From IMG/VR virus record IMGVR_UViG_3300009172_000010, positions 1-47,212 of that record: a DNA stretch of 47,212 bases. One strand, 5' to 3'. The position numbers were made by a program, and so were the translations under genes. This document shows, in pieces, positions 1 to 8,267 of this stretch. The notes under the pieces are model-generated. The model saw nothing but the letters and a program-made list of their open reading frames with translations. It searched no databases and was not told the origin of the DNA. This DNA is from a virus. Each line of letters begins with the position of its first letter. Positions within the stretch are counted from its first letter, which is position 1.

Positions 1-112
1 GATGCGCTGTCGACAGCATTTGCGCTGTCTCTAGCAACATTTTGCCGACATGCTGGTCGCAGTGCCACCGACCCGCTTGATACGGATCGGCAGCGATGTA
101 GAAGACGTTCAC
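1..112 (-). CDS. Conserved phage hypothetical protein, N-terminal part (runs off left edge)
   Basis: A GTG at 112 overlaps the TGA of the upstream 61-residue gene (GTGA), which argues for translational coupling. Only 37 residues lie in the window. They read MNVFYIAADP at the start, then WHCDQHVGKM and LLETAQMLSTAH. From memory, this matches the start of a small protein family frequent in phages, usually written with a W/YHCDKHVVKMILE-type signature. I know of no established function. The stop lies outside the window, so size and C-terminus are unknown. Confidence 0.7.
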   Translation of the reverse strand, partial: MNVFYIAADPYQAGRWHCDQHVGKMLLETAQMLSTAH

Positions 113-294
113 GAGTGGGTGTACCCATCCGGCTCAATACCGAGCCACATGCCGCACCATTCCACCATCATGCAGTCCATCGCCGAGTGAAAGGCGGCGC
201 GACGAAACTCGATGTAACTGGACGGCTTGTCTTCCCAGTCACGCTTGTAGACACGAAGCAGGGCTTCGCGTTGTTCGCGGGTTGTAACTTTCAT
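109..294 (-). CDS. Small hypothetical phage protein (61 aa)
   Basis: The ATG at 294 has a GAGG ribosome-binding site 8 bases upstream, and the stop overlaps the GTG start of the next gene. The protein begins MKVTTREQREALLRVYKRDW and is rich in Arg, Glu and Trp. It has no signal peptide or membrane segment. I recognise no domain with a known job. The opening resembles short phage proteins often found next to replication or packaging genes, but that is only an impression. The ribosome-binding site and coupling make it a likely real gene. Confidence 0.7.
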   Translation of the reverse strand: MKVTTREQREALLRVYKRDWEDKPSSYIEFRRAAFHSAMDCMMVEWCGMWLGIEPDGYTHS

Positions 295-351
295 TCAAAA
301 TCCTCGGTTGGTTTTGGTATTTGTCTAAGTACCTTCGGTATTAGGCCCGCG

Positions 352-681
352 TTAGCGCCACAATCCGGTGGCGTCGCTGCTCGCCAGAAACACGCATTGG
401 CCTGTCGACCATGTGCCATCTGCGGCGTGGATCGACTGTCCACACCCGACCGATGCCTCGATAAACACGACGGTGACGAGCACCGCGATTACTGTCGCCA
501 GCACGACGTTGATCGCCGGGACGACAATTCGGGCTAGTCCCGTGTAATGATTTGACCGGCTCCGTGAGAGCCCGTGTCGTGAGCGTCGCGGAGCGACACT
601 CAAAACGTCTGAATGGGGCCACATACGCGCTTGGCGTAGAGCCGCACCCCTGCGAAGGGTGGAGTTTCTGTTGTTTTTCAT
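352..681 (-). CDS. Putative small membrane protein (109 aa)
   Basis: The ATG at 681 follows GGAAGG with a 7-base gap, a good ribosome-binding site. The first 50 residues are basic and poorly conserved-looking. They are followed by one strongly hydrophobic segment, about residues 52-74 (VVPAINVVLATVIAVLVTVV), and a short tail with two cysteines. This suggests a single-pass membrane protein with its C-terminus outside the cytoplasm. A shorter version starting near the hydrophobic segment is possible. It could also be a chance reading frame in GC-rich DNA. No family is recognised. Confidence 0.4.
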   Translation of the reverse strand: MKNNRNSTLRRGAALRQARMWPHSDVLSVAPRRSRHGLSRSRSNHYTGLARIVVPAINVVLATVIAVLVTVVFIEASVGCGQSIHAADGTWSTGQCVFLASSDATGLWR

Positions 682-746
682 GGGGTTACCTTCCGGTGTG
701 TCGTTGATGTGCCTAAAACGGGCTGGACCGCCGCCGAACTTCGGGC

Positions 747-774
747 AAAAAAAACCAGCGCCCGAAGGCGCTGG
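747..774 (-). terminator. Rho-independent terminator of the leftward histone-like gene
   Basis: Read on the minus strand, a perfect 8-bp stem (CCAGCGCC / GGCGCTGG) closes on a TTCG tetraloop at 755-774 and is followed at once by eight T (747-754). It lies 18 bases after the stop of the 793-1158 gene. The plus-strand reading lacks a T run, so it is unidirectional. Confidence 0.93.
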
Positions 775-792
775 CTTGTGAGGTCAGGCGTG

Positions 793-1158
793 CTAGTCGG
801 CGAGCTTCGCCAGCACCAACTGCACGAGTTCCTCGCGGCTCATCTCGCCCACGAGACCTTCGAGGCCAACCGGCGCGGCCTTGGCGGCCTTCTTCGCGGG
901 CTTGGCGGCCTTCGCGGCCTTCTTCGCAGGCTTCGCCTTGGCGACGCCCCTCGCAGCGGCGAACGCCGCCTTGACGTCGAGGCTGGCCCCAGCGGTGAGC
1001 TGGGCAATCGCGCTGCTCGTGCGCTTCGCCTTGCCCGAACCGGGCTTCGCGTTGGCCAGACGCTCGTTGAGCGTCGCGATGGCTTCGACCGCCGTGGCGT
1101 CGCCTACGGCGACCAGGGTCGAGATTTCGTTGAGGGTCTTGCCTGTGCATGTCGTCAT
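793..1158 (-). CDS. Ala/Lys-rich histone H1-like protein (121 aa)
   Basis: Start chosen at 1158 (MTTCTGKTLN) because GAGG lies 9 bases upstream; the ATG at 1165-1167 directly abuts that GAGG and is less likely. The N-terminal half (about 1-60) is a mixed helix-forming region. Residues about 70-95 are a KPAKKAAKAAK-type repeat resembling the C-terminal tail of histone H1-like bacterial proteins. The C-terminal 25 residues (VGEMSREELVQLVLAKLAD) look like a short helical domain. A DNA- or RNA-binding role is inferred from the basic repeat. It is a single-gene leftward unit with its own terminator. Confidence 0.8.
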   Translation of the reverse strand: MTTCTGKTLNEISTLVAVGDATAVEAIATLNERLANAKPGSGKAKRTSSAIAQLTAGASLDVKAAFAAARGVAKAKPAKKAAKAAKPAKKAAKAAPVGLEGLVGEMSREELVQLVLAKLAD

Positions 1159-1340
1159 GTGTGTCATCCTCGTGGAGCGTGTTGCATGGGCCGCCCCCGC
1201 TCCATCAAATCGGCACAACATGAAGTTCCTTCGGATTGCGCGCGCGCGACACACATGGGGGGGGGAGGCCATGCCGCCGCCTGTGTTCGCGCGAGTTTGT
1301 CACCTCCCCTACCCACCGACCAATCGGAGTAAAAATCAAA
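1159..1340. other. Divergent intergenic region with no gene seen
   Basis: 182 bases separate the leftward histone-like gene and the rightward packaging/late genes, so promoters for both are expected here. I cannot pick convincing -35/-10 boxes. Visible oddities are an alternating GCGCGCGC stretch, a run of nine G near 1257-1265, and a CACCTCCCC segment just before the late genes. Confidence 0.5.
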
Positions 1341-1805
1341 ATGTCAGAGCTAAAGGTCTGCCCGAACTGCAAAAAGGAGTTCAAAGTCCCGCCAACGTGG
1401 GACGACCGCTTCGTCCACTGCTCGTTAAAGTGCAAAAGAGCCACAGAAAAAATTATCCGCGATGAAAAAGGACTCGCACCAATGACAAAAGCCATCGCAT
1501 TAGCGGACACAAATCGACTAACCCCTGGCCAAAGCGCTCAAATCCGGGGTGAAATATCGCGAGTTGTCCAAAAACACATCGATCTGGCCAATCAAGTTGT
1601 CACCGGCAGCGTGGAATGGTCACCCACGCAGGCAAGAGTGTTCTCAACTCTACTAAATAAGGTCGTCCCGGACTTATCCGCGTCCTATGTGCAGCACGAA
1701 CACTCGACAAAAAGCCTAGTGGACATGAGCCGCGACGAATTAGAGCGCATTGCATCAGGAATCGACGCAATCGACGTGGAGGTCGAAGACATTGACAGTG
1801 ATTAA
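1341..1805 (+). CDS. Zinc-finger protein, candidate small terminase subunit (154 aa)
   Basis: Start chosen at 1341 (MSELKVCPNC), preceded by GGAG 11 bases upstream; the longer reading frame begins in low-complexity GC-rich DNA. Residues 7-10 (CPNC) and a later C-x3-C pair (HCSLKCKR, about 31-38) form a likely zinc-binding N-terminal finger. The rest is predicted helical, ending in an acidic tail (VEVEDIDSD). First gene of the rightward cluster and three genes before the large terminase, a position typical of the small subunit that recognises the packaging site. I see no sequence signature that proves TerS, so this is inference from position, size and DNA-binding appearance. Confidence 0.65.
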   Translation: MSELKVCPNCKKEFKVPPTWDDRFVHCSLKCKRATEKIIRDEKGLAPMTKAIALADTNRLTPGQSAQIRGEISRVVQKHIDLANQVVTGSVEWSPTQARVFSTLLNKVVPDLSASYVQHEHSTKSLVDMSRDELERIASGIDAIDVEVEDIDSD

Positions 1806-2019
1806 CCGACAGAAAGACGCCTTAACGTCCAACATCAACTTGAACGAACTCGGCAAAGCGATGTCCCAGCTCGATACATCCGACATCCCACTGCATAACC
1901 GCAAAGCCGCCGTTTTCGACCACCTGATGCGCGTGATGATAGACACCGTCACCGACGGGCCAGCCGCCGCCAAGATACGTCAGGCCCGACTCGGACGAAT
2001 GATCCGTTTCCAGCAATGA
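1792..2019 (+). CDS. Hypothetical protein upstream of terminase (75 aa)
   Basis: Start placed at the TTG at 1792, because GGAGG lies 9 bases upstream inside the preceding gene. A GTG at 1798 is the alternative, and an ATG at 1750 would be deep in the upstream gene. The protein is helical, with NELGKAMSQLDTSDIPLHNR in its first half and a basic end (KIRQARLGRMIRFQQ). The stop overlaps the next ATG (ATGA). Its place between the zinc-finger gene and TerL suggests a packaging accessory role, including possibly TerS itself. No family is recognised. Confidence 0.6.
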   Translation: MTVINRQKDALTSNINLNELGKAMSQLDTSDIPLHNRKAAVFDHLMRVMIDTVTDGPAAAKIRQARLGRMIRFQQ

Positions 2020-2165
2020 AAAAAGACGACCCGAGCAAAGACTTCATAACTTGCCCTTGGTGCGGTCAGGTTACGCGTCTTGAGCAGGTCAGAGGACATT
2101 ACGAATGCGCATCCTGCCGCCGACCAGTCCTCGATTGCTGCGACGGGGAAACCGCCTGTGAATAA
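2016..2165 (+). CDS. Zinc-ribbon mini-protein (49 aa) before the large terminase
   Basis: The ATG at 2016 overlaps the preceding stop (ATGA), and its TAA overlaps the GTG start of terL. The 49 residues hold two CxxC knuckles, CPWC at 13-16 and CASC at 31-34, then a CC pair and one last Cys. That is a zinc-ribbon layout. Coupling on both sides supports it being real despite its size. A role in packaging or as a small DNA/RNA-binding adaptor is inferred only from position. Confidence 0.7.
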   Translation: MKKDDPSKDFITCPWCGQVTRLEQVRGHYECASCRRPVLDCCDGETACE

Positions 2166-3792
2166 GGAGCAGGCCAAAGCGGCCCGGTACGTTCTCCGCC
2201 TCAAAGACGCGCAAGAAGGGTTTAAGGGCTTCGTAAACCTCCTATACCCCGACTGGAAATTTCCCGGCTTCCAACTCGAGCTCATCGACGCACTAGACCG
2301 CCTCGAAAAAGACACCCTTGGCACGGACAACCTCCTCATAACCATGCCGCCAAGACACGCAAAGAGCACATTCGCCACCATCTTGTTCCCTTGCTACTTC
2401 ATGGCCCGTGATCCGCAGCGCTACATCATGTCTTGCTCGTATAATTCCCAGCTCGCCACCGACTTTGGCCGTCAAGTACGCACCATCGTAGAGGAAAAGA
2501 TAGTCCACCAGGCCTACCCGGACTTCGACCTATCAACTGAGTCCCGCGCCGCAGACGTCTGGCGCACCCAAGAGGGCGGCGCATACTTTGCCGTCGGCGT
2601 AGGCGGCACCACCTCCGGTCGCCCCGCCAATCTTCTCCTCGTCGATGACCCCATCAAGTCTCGCGAAGACGCCGAGAGCATGACCCAGCGCAACAAAACC
2701 TGGAACTATTACACCTCTGCACTCGCAACGCGCTTGCAGCCCTCGAAGACAACCCGCCCCAAGCAAATAATAATTCTAACGAGGTGGCATCCCGACGATC
2801 TTGCAGGCCGACTCATAGACAGCGCCGATTGGAAAGAGGGCCGCTGGACCCACATCAACTTCCCGGCCATCAAGACATCCAAGGGTGAGAAAATCTCCCG
2901 CCGATTTCTCCCGGAGGACGACCCAAGACACATGAAGTCGGGCGACCTTTCATCCGTCGCTCCCGGCCAGCGCACCGTGTACCAAGACAAGGAGGAGCCC
3001 CTCTGGCCCGAGCGCTTTCCGCTCGACGACCTCAAGCGCCGCGAGCGCCTGAACCCCAGGGAATTTGCCAGCCTCTACCAGCAACAGCCATACGTGGAGG
3101 GCGGCAACTTAATCAAGACAGAATGGTGGCAGTCGTATCCGAACGACCTCCGCCCCGAGAAATTCAGTACCATCGTTATCGGCGTAGACACCGCCTTCAA
3201 AAAAACCGAAACCGCCGATTATTCAGTTGCCGTCGTGGCTGGCCTAGACACGAATGGCGACATCTACATCATCGATGTCATGCGCGGGAAGTACGATTTC
3301 CCAGAACTCAAGCAGCGCTTGATACGCGTAAACAACCAATGGCGCGGCAAGGGCCTGCGCGCCCTTTACATAGAAGACAAAGCCTCTGGCCAATCGGTCA
3401 TTCAGGAACTCAAGCGAGAGAGCGGCGTCTCTGTCATTCCCTACAAGGTGGTCCACGACAAGGTCAGCCGCACCACCGCCATTCTCCCTCTCATCGAGGG
3501 TGGCCGTGTCTTCCTGCCAGACACCGCCCCATGGCTCGACGATTTCATCGAGGAAGCTGTCACTTTCCCGAACGGTAACCACGACGACCAGGTCGACGCT
3601 GCCGTCATTGCCATAGATGTTTTATCCCGAACTTCCGTCTCTGCCGACGCGTTCGAGCTAACAGGCGATATGTTTCAGAGCCTTAATCATAACGCAACGG
3701 CATACGGAAAATCACTGCACGAAAGCGTCGGGTCCAAGACATTAACATGGACTGGCTGGGGTATAGGCAGGACGACAGGTCTTAACGAGTAA
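2158..3792 (+). CDS. terL: Large terminase subunit, ATPase-nuclease (544 aa)
   Basis: This is the DNA packaging motor that translocates and cuts the phage concatemer. The start is taken as the GTG at 2158, overlapping the stop of the zinc-ribbon gene and preceded by GGGGAAA. A TTG at 2080 would force a long overlap. N-terminal ATPase: Walker A MPPRHAKST (63-71), Walker B LLLVDDPIK with D163/D164, and a TRWHPDDLAG coupling motif. C-terminal RNase H-like nuclease: VIGVDTAFK (D344), YIEDKASG (D407) and HDDQVDA (D476) give the three expected acidic residues. Length and layout fit the Terminase_6-type C-terminal family. The portal gene follows 15 bases later. Confidence 0.96.
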   Translation: MNKEQAKAARYVLRLKDAQEGFKGFVNLLYPDWKFPGFQLELIDALDRLEKDTLGTDNLLITMPPRHAKSTFATILFPCYFMARDPQRYIMSCSYNSQLATDFGRQVRTIVEEKIVHQAYPDFDLSTESRAADVWRTQEGGAYFAVGVGGTTSGRPANLLLVDDPIKSREDAESMTQRNKTWNYYTSALATRLQPSKTTRPKQIIILTRWHPDDLAGRLIDSADWKEGRWTHINFPAIKTSKGEKISRRFLPEDDPRHMKSGDLSSVAPGQRTVYQDKEEPLWPERFPLDDLKRRERLNPREFASLYQQQPYVEGGNLIKTEWWQSYPNDLRPEKFSTIVIGVDTAFKKTETADYSVAVVAGLDTNGDIYIIDVMRGKYDFPELKQRLIRVNNQWRGKGLRALYIEDKASGQSVIQELKRESGVSVIPYKVVHDKVSRTTAILPLIEGGRVFLPDTAPWLDDFIEEAVTFPNGNHDDQVDAAVIAIDVLSRTSVSADAFELTGDMFQSLNHNATAYGKSLHESVGSKTLTWTGWGIGRTTGLNE

Positions 3793-3807
3793 GGGTAATA
3801 ATTCACC

Positions 3808-5754
3808 ATGCCTATAAGTGGACCAAAACTATCGTCTCCAAAGATGTCGCACCAATCAGCGGAGTATTCTCCGCCGTTAGGTGAGGGCATGGTCGTCGAT
3901 CTTTCCGAGTTTGCGGACAAGCTCGTCAACTATGAAGACATCGCGCCTCTTCTCAACGATGAGCAAGAGAGGCGTATCGTCGACTATGTCAAATCAATGG
4001 TCGATATGAGCCATAGCAAGATACGAAAACGCTACGATCATTGGAAGGAGGCCGACCGTGCCCACGATGTCTACGTTCCAGCAGATACTACTGACTTCCG
4101 GGAAAAAGCTGTTATCGCTGACACTCGTGCTATCAGCGACACCGTTCTCACTTATCTCATGGCGGCTCTCTCGGGCCGCAACCCAATGTTCCAACTTGAG
4201 GGACTTAATAGAAAGAGCCGCCAAGCGTCTCTCATCCTAGAGCGCGTCCTACACCAACAAATGCGCCGCACAGCGGGCGAGGCCCGCCTTGCTCAGATGC
4301 TCCTAGACAGCATCCGCTATGGCTTCGCGCCAACGAAAATCGTTTGGGATGCCAAGGCGAACCAGAACCGCATCATAAACTTCGACCCGCGCCGTTGCTT
4401 TCCCGACCCCCGCGTAAACTGGGGCGATTGGGAGAACATGCAGTTCATCGTCTTCTCCGACCACGTCTCATTCAACAGCCTTCTCTATTCTGGCCTGTAC
4501 CCCAAGCTGCGCAAAAATCCCGAACTCCGTCACAAAGGAGCGCCACCCAGGAACGCTTGGGGCGCGCATCACTGGAATAAGGAAGAGGGTCGCGGCCTCT
4601 CAATCGATCCGTCTCAGCCCCATCAACGCGAGCGCTTTGACCACTCATACTTCACCCTCGGCGACGCCCGCGTAATCGACGAAGCATGGGTCCGCATCTC
4701 CGGTTTTGAGATTGGCATCCCGTCCATCGATCAAATCTATCTCGTCATCACCGTCCTCGACGAGAACGTCATCATTCGTTTCCAGCTCAACCCATATGGC
4801 AGGCAGTTTCCCGTCGTCATCGGCGGCCTGTACCAAGACCAGCACAAGACATACGGCCAAAGCCTGTACGATCTCCTGCTCCCCATGCACGACGTTGCAA
4901 CCTACCTGCTGCGCAGCCGCATCGACAACATCAGCGCCGCCCTCAACAACCTCATCTTCGTCGATCCGACCCAAGTCAGCGTACCCGACCTGATCGACCG
5001 CAACCCATGGGGCGTTGTCCGCACTTTACCGGGCAACAAACCTGGCGACGGCGTCTTCATCGCACAAGTACCCGACGTTACGCGTGGCCACCTAAGCGAC
5101 ATTGCGGCCATGACCGAACTCAAGCAGCGTGTCTCCGCTGCATCCGACGCCCAGCAAGGCGTTCCGACACCCGATGTGCGAACCGCGACAGAAATAACAC
5201 GCCTGACACAGCTCGGCAGCCAACGCCTCGGCGTCCTGTCTCGCATTATGTCTGCCACCACTGTCAGACCGATGGTCCGCATGATGGTAGCCAACATCCA
5301 AGACACGCTTGGCTTCGAGGGCAGCATCCGCATCGACAAGCAAAACATGCCGACCCAACTAGCCACGACGGTTGAGGACGGATACCTCGACTACGATGTT
5401 AAGAAAGACCTCCAAGGTGAGATCGACTATCTCGTCATAGACGGAACCCTCCCGCTTGAGCCAACACGCAACGCCGAAACGTGGATGCAAATGCTCCAGG
5501 TTATGAACGAGACCGGCCTTAACATGGAATACAATGTTGGCCAGATCGCCGAAGAGGCGATCCGCGCAATGGGCATTTCCAACCTCGACCGCTTCCGTAT
5601 CAGCGATGAAGAGCGTGAGGCCAAAGGTCTGAGCCCAAGCCAACAAATTGGCATGATGGAAAAGATGCGAGGCGCATCAGTGCAACCCGGTGAGAAAATC
5701 CAACGCGAGGTGGAAAAGGGCAACCTTGTGCCGATGAAGGAGAACGCGCGATGA
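3808..5754 (+). CDS. Portal protein, head-tail connector (648 aa)
   Basis: Portals form the dodecameric ring through which DNA enters and leaves the head. The assignment rests on position directly after terL, size (600-750 residues is usual for podovirus portals) and recognisable portal-like stretches such as DTVLTYLMAALSGRNPMFQL near the N-terminus, followed by alternating helix and beta segments. Start at 3808 with an AGGG upstream. A later ATG at 3889 with its own GGTGAGGG is possible and would remove 27 residues of poorly structured sequence. The stop overlaps the next start (ATGA). Confidence 0.85.
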   Translation: MPISGPKLSSPKMSHQSAEYSPPLGEGMVVDLSEFADKLVNYEDIAPLLNDEQERRIVDYVKSMVDMSHSKIRKRYDHWKEADRAHDVYVPADTTDFREKAVIADTRAISDTVLTYLMAALSGRNPMFQLEGLNRKSRQASLILERVLHQQMRRTAGEARLAQMLLDSIRYGFAPTKIVWDAKANQNRIINFDPRRCFPDPRVNWGDWENMQFIVFSDHVSFNSLLYSGLYPKLRKNPELRHKGAPPRNAWGAHHWNKEEGRGLSIDPSQPHQRERFDHSYFTLGDARVIDEAWVRISGFEIGIPSIDQIYLVITVLDENVIIRFQLNPYGRQFPVVIGGLYQDQHKTYGQSLYDLLLPMHDVATYLLRSRIDNISAALNNLIFVDPTQVSVPDLIDRNPWGVVRTLPGNKPGDGVFIAQVPDVTRGHLSDIAAMTELKQRVSAASDAQQGVPTPDVRTATEITRLTQLGSQRLGVLSRIMSATTVRPMVRMMVANIQDTLGFEGSIRIDKQNMPTQLATTVEDGYLDYDVKKDLQGEIDYLVIDGTLPLEPTRNAETWMQMLQVMNETGLNMEYNVGQIAEEAIRAMGISNLDRFRISDEEREAKGLSPSQQIGMMEKMRGASVQPGEKIQREVEKGNLVPMKENAR

Positions 5755-6035
5755 GCGAGGAAGTCAGGAACGCGCTGCGGCCAAGCGTCGATGTGTCCGT
5801 ATGCGATTTCGTCGACGCGTCTATTGCTGTCAAGCAAGGTTTAACTGCGGCAGACATTAGCGCCATAAAAACCGACCTCAGAATTTTAGTTAATCGCATA
5901 CAGAAAATAGAAGAGGACGTGTCGAAGTTATCTTTATCCAACCAAGACAAAGCCATCGCGTACACAGATGATAAGTACGCGCTAACCAAACAGAAGTTGG
6001 TTCGTCTTATGGTAGATATGGGATACATGAAATGA
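5751..6035 (+). CDS. Small coiled-coil protein between portal and fibre (94 aa)
   Basis: Coupled to the portal upstream and to the tail fibre downstream by ATGA overlaps. Residues 35-65 (KTDLRILVNRIQKIEEDVSK) form a good coiled coil, and the C-terminus is KLVRLMVDMGYMK. No signal peptide or membrane segment. The type is common near podovirus fibre genes, where such proteins may be structural adaptors. The function here is not known. Confidence 0.75.
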   Translation: MSEEVRNALRPSVDVSVCDFVDASIAVKQGLTAADISAIKTDLRILVNRIQKIEEDVSKLSLSNQDKAIAYTDDKYALTKQKLVRLMVDMGYMK

Positions 6036-7846
6036 GCGTTACGCAACCGACCAGCGAACAAATACGCTTTCGCAGCTCCAAGACAGGTGAGCACACGCTA
6101 GACACCTATCTCGAAGCAGCCGAGATTGGCAACCGCCAGCTATTCGACCTGCTCGACGACCTCTTTGATGGCTCAAACTCCGGCCTCCTAAAGACAGACA
6201 TATGGAGCTTCCGCTACAACGACTCCACAAAAAAACTGCAAGTCCGTTCCGGTGACGCGTCGTCCAGCTATCAAGACATTACAACCTTCTTCAACGCGCA
6301 AGGTACGTTCTCGACATCAACAGCCTATAACAACTTTGACCTCGTCACCGTCGCGAACTCCGACGTCTACATTGTTGACGGCCTGTCTGTTGGCACAGCC
6401 TACGGCAGTGAATCCGCCTTCACGTCCTCCGCCAACACAACCAAACTCGTGGACGTTAGTGGCGCGCAAACACACGCAACAGCCGCCGCCGCATCAGCCG
6501 CGACAGCAACAACCCAGGCCGGGATTTCCACAACCAAAGCTGGAGAGTCCGCAACTAGCGCAACAGCTTCAGCGACAGCAAAGACAGCAGCGGAAACCGC
6601 TCAAGCTGCGGCGGCGTCTAGCAACACGTCCGCAGCGGCCTCTGCTACATCTGCGACGGCCTCTGCAACGACAGCAACTAGCCAAGCAACTATTAGCACA
6701 ACCAAAGCCGCAGAGGCCGTCGTCTCAGCAGCTAGTGGTGCGACGTCTGCAAGCACCTCGACTGCGCAAGCCACCATCAGCACGACAAAAGCAGGTGAAG
6801 CCAGCACGTCTGCCACGACCTCAACAGCACAGGCTGCAATATCTACGACCAAAGCTGGCGAGGCTTCCACTTCAGAATCAAATGCTGCGACATCCAAGAC
6901 CGCCGCAGAGACTGCCAAGACAGCCGCAGAAACAGCCCAGGCGTCAGCCGAAAGTGCGCGCGATTTGGCCCAGGCTGCCTACGACAATTTCGATGACATA
7001 TATTTAGGAGCAAAAAGTTCCAATCCTTCTGTAGACAACGACGGCAACGCTCTTGTTGCGGGGGCGATGTATTTCAATACCACGACCGACATAATGAGGG
7101 TCTACGAAGGTTCGTCGTGGGTAGACGTTTACGTGTCCGGTTCTAGCGTCTTAGCTTTGTCTGGCGGCACTCTGACCGGGCCAGTGACTCTTGCTACTGA
7201 CAAAAAAGTTAAACTTCGCGACGACGCGATTTACATCAACTCTAGCGCGGATGGTCAACTGGACCTCGTCGCAGACACAGAGATTCAGATAGCGGCACCC
7301 ACCGTAGACATCAACGGCGCCGTTGCCTTGGACGGCGCTATTACTGGCGCAACGAACATTACATTGACTGGAGTGCTAGATTCCGCCGGGGACTCAATAT
7401 TCAGTTCTACAGGTGCACTTATAATCAGCAAGGGTACCACGGCTCAACGGCCTACGGCTGCCCTTGGGATGCTGCGCTACAACAGCACTACATCAGAGTT
7501 TGAGGGATATAGCGGCGGTACACCAGCATGGAAGTCGGTCGGTGGATCGGCAATTTCAAATGAAACGAGTAGTACTTCAAATCTATTTCCTCTGTCAGCA
7601 GATGCGGTAAGCGGCACAGCTTCACAGGTATTTACGAGCAGCGCTAAATATTTATACAAACCTTCTGACGGATCGCTGCAAGCACCTGCAATGGTCAGCA
7701 CGAATGGCCTTGTTGTGAATAGCGCCACAGTGTCGACAAGTTACACAATCCCTACGGGTAGTAATGCGATGAGTATTGGCACAATGACTGTCGCGTCAGG
7801 CGCAACAGTGACGGTCTCTAGTGGATCAAAGTGGGTGGTGATTTAA
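6032..7846 (+). CDS. Tail fibre protein with N-terminal anchor and Ala/Thr-rich shaft (604 aa)
   Basis: Residues 1-60 (starting MSVTQPTSEQIRFRSSKTGE, then YLEAAEIGNRQLFDLLDDLF) look like a particle-binding anchor seen in podovirus fibres. About residues 150-320 are a shaft of repeats with STTKAGEA-type units rich in Ala, Ser and Thr. It continues into YDNFDDIYLGAKSSNPSVDN and MYFNTTTDIMRVYEGSSW, a module frequent in marine phage fibres, then beta-rich distal repeats. No chaperone or enzymatic domain is seen. It is the first of a fibre block placed between portal and scaffold, an uncommon position. Probably trimeric and used for host contact, by family knowledge. Confidence 0.88.
   Translation: MSVTQPTSEQIRFRSSKTGEHTLDTYLEAAEIGNRQLFDLLDDLFDGSNSGLLKTDIWSFRYNDSTKKLQVRSGDASSSYQDITTFFNAQGTFSTSTAYNNFDLVTVANSDVYIVDGLSVGTAYGSESAFTSSANTTKLVDVSGAQTHATAAAASAATATTQAGISTTKAGESATSATASATAKTAAETAQAAAASSNTSAAASATSATASATTATSQATISTTKAAEAVVSAASGATSASTSTAQATISTTKAGEASTSATTSTAQAAISTTKAGEASTSESNAATSKTAAETAKTAAETAQASAESARDLAQAAYDNFDDIYLGAKSSNPSVDNDGNALVAGAMYFNTTTDIMRVYEGSSWVDVYVSGSSVLALSGGTLTGPVTLATDKKVKLRDDAIYINSSADGQLDLVADTEIQIAAPTVDINGAVALDGAITGATNITLTGVLDSAGDSIFSSTGALIISKGTTAQRPTAALGMLRYNSTTSEFEGYSGGTPAWKSVGGSAISNETSSTSNLFPLSADAVSGTASQVFTSSAKYLYKPSDGSLQAPAMVSTNGLVVNSATVSTSYTIPTGSNAMSIGTMTVASGATVTVSSGSKWVVI
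6510..6960 (+). repeat. Imperfect coding repeats in the fibre shaft
   Basis: At least four copies of a unit encoding STTKA(G/A)E(A/S) flanked by Ala/Ser/Thr-rich sequence, with ACNACNAAAGC-type DNA near 6530, 6700, 6785 and 6848. Further SKTAAETAKTAAETAQAS units follow to about 6960. The translated pattern suggests a trimeric coiled or fibrous shaft. DNA-level repetition would allow length change by recombination. Confidence 0.75.
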
Positions 7847-7847
7847 T

Positions 7848-8267
7848 ATGGCAGTAACAATTGATGGGACAAACGGAATCAATGATATCGTGTTGGGAAG
7901 TAGTACCCCAGCAGCTGCAACGGTAACTACATTCACTTCAAATGGTATAGATGATAACGCTAACGCTGTAGCTATTACAATTGATAGTTCTGAAAATGTT
8001 GGCATCGGAACTAGTGCGCCCAAAACTCGCCTTCAGTCTACTGGTGGTGGTGCGTTAAATGCCCCATCATTAGGGAATGCATCAGCCAATGCACCGCTGT
8101 ATCTAACAAACAGCGATTCATCATACGGTTTAGTTGTTGGCACCAACGCCGGAACTGGCCACGTCTGGTTACAGGCTCAAAGAACAGATGGTACAGCAAC
8201 AGCCTATAACATCACTTTGAACGAAGCGGGCGGAACGTCGGGATTGGCACGACGGCTCCGGGGGTAA
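7848..8267 (+). CDS. Fibre/receptor-binding protein, N-terminal fragment of a frameshifted gene
   Basis: 139 residues starting MAVTIDGTNGINDIVLGSST, with PAAATVTTF and SENVGIGTSAPKTRLQSTG motifs as in the neighbouring fibre genes. The last 10 or so residues (GTSGLARRLRG) break the pattern. If one C is restored after base 8233, the frame reads GGNVGIGTTAPGVMLEVTG and runs straight into the next reading frame. The 8267 start overlaps this stop (TAATG), so reinitiation might give two polypeptides. The simplest reading is one 470-residue gene with a 1-base deletion or sequencing error. The shared linker LGSSTPAAATVTT marks it as a member of the fibre family. Confidence 0.7.
   Translation: MAVTIDGTNGINDIVLGSSTPAAATVTTFTSNGIDDNANAVAITIDSSENVGIGTSAPKTRLQSTGGGALNAPSLGNASANAPLYLTNSDSSYGLVVGTNAGTGHVWLQAQRTDGTATAYNITLNEAGGTSGLARRLRG

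Noticed and set aside
1254-1268. G-run as a special regulatory element
   Set aside because: One run of nine G cannot form a quadruplex alone, and no second G tract of that length is near.
881-1465. 194-residue plus-strand frame across the histone-like gene
   Set aside because: Antisense of the KPAKKAAKAA repeats and the GC-rich gap; crosses the start of the zinc-finger gene.
2080-2157. Longer terminase start at TTG 2080
   Set aside because: It would overlap most of the zinc-ribbon gene, has no ribosome-binding site, and the added residues do not look like a terminase N-terminus.
3123-3578. Overlapping 151-residue frame inside terL
   Set aside because: Arg/His/Pro-rich shadow of the terminase nuclease domain; no ribosome-binding site or family likeness.
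6510-6960. CRISPR-like repeat array
   Set aside because: Repeats are imperfect, coding and contiguous; no uniform spacers, and no cas genes.
6252-7007. Large frame with Gln/Pro/Arg-rich translation on the plus strand
   Set aside because: Low-complexity shadow of the Ala/Thr-rich fibre shaft in another frame.
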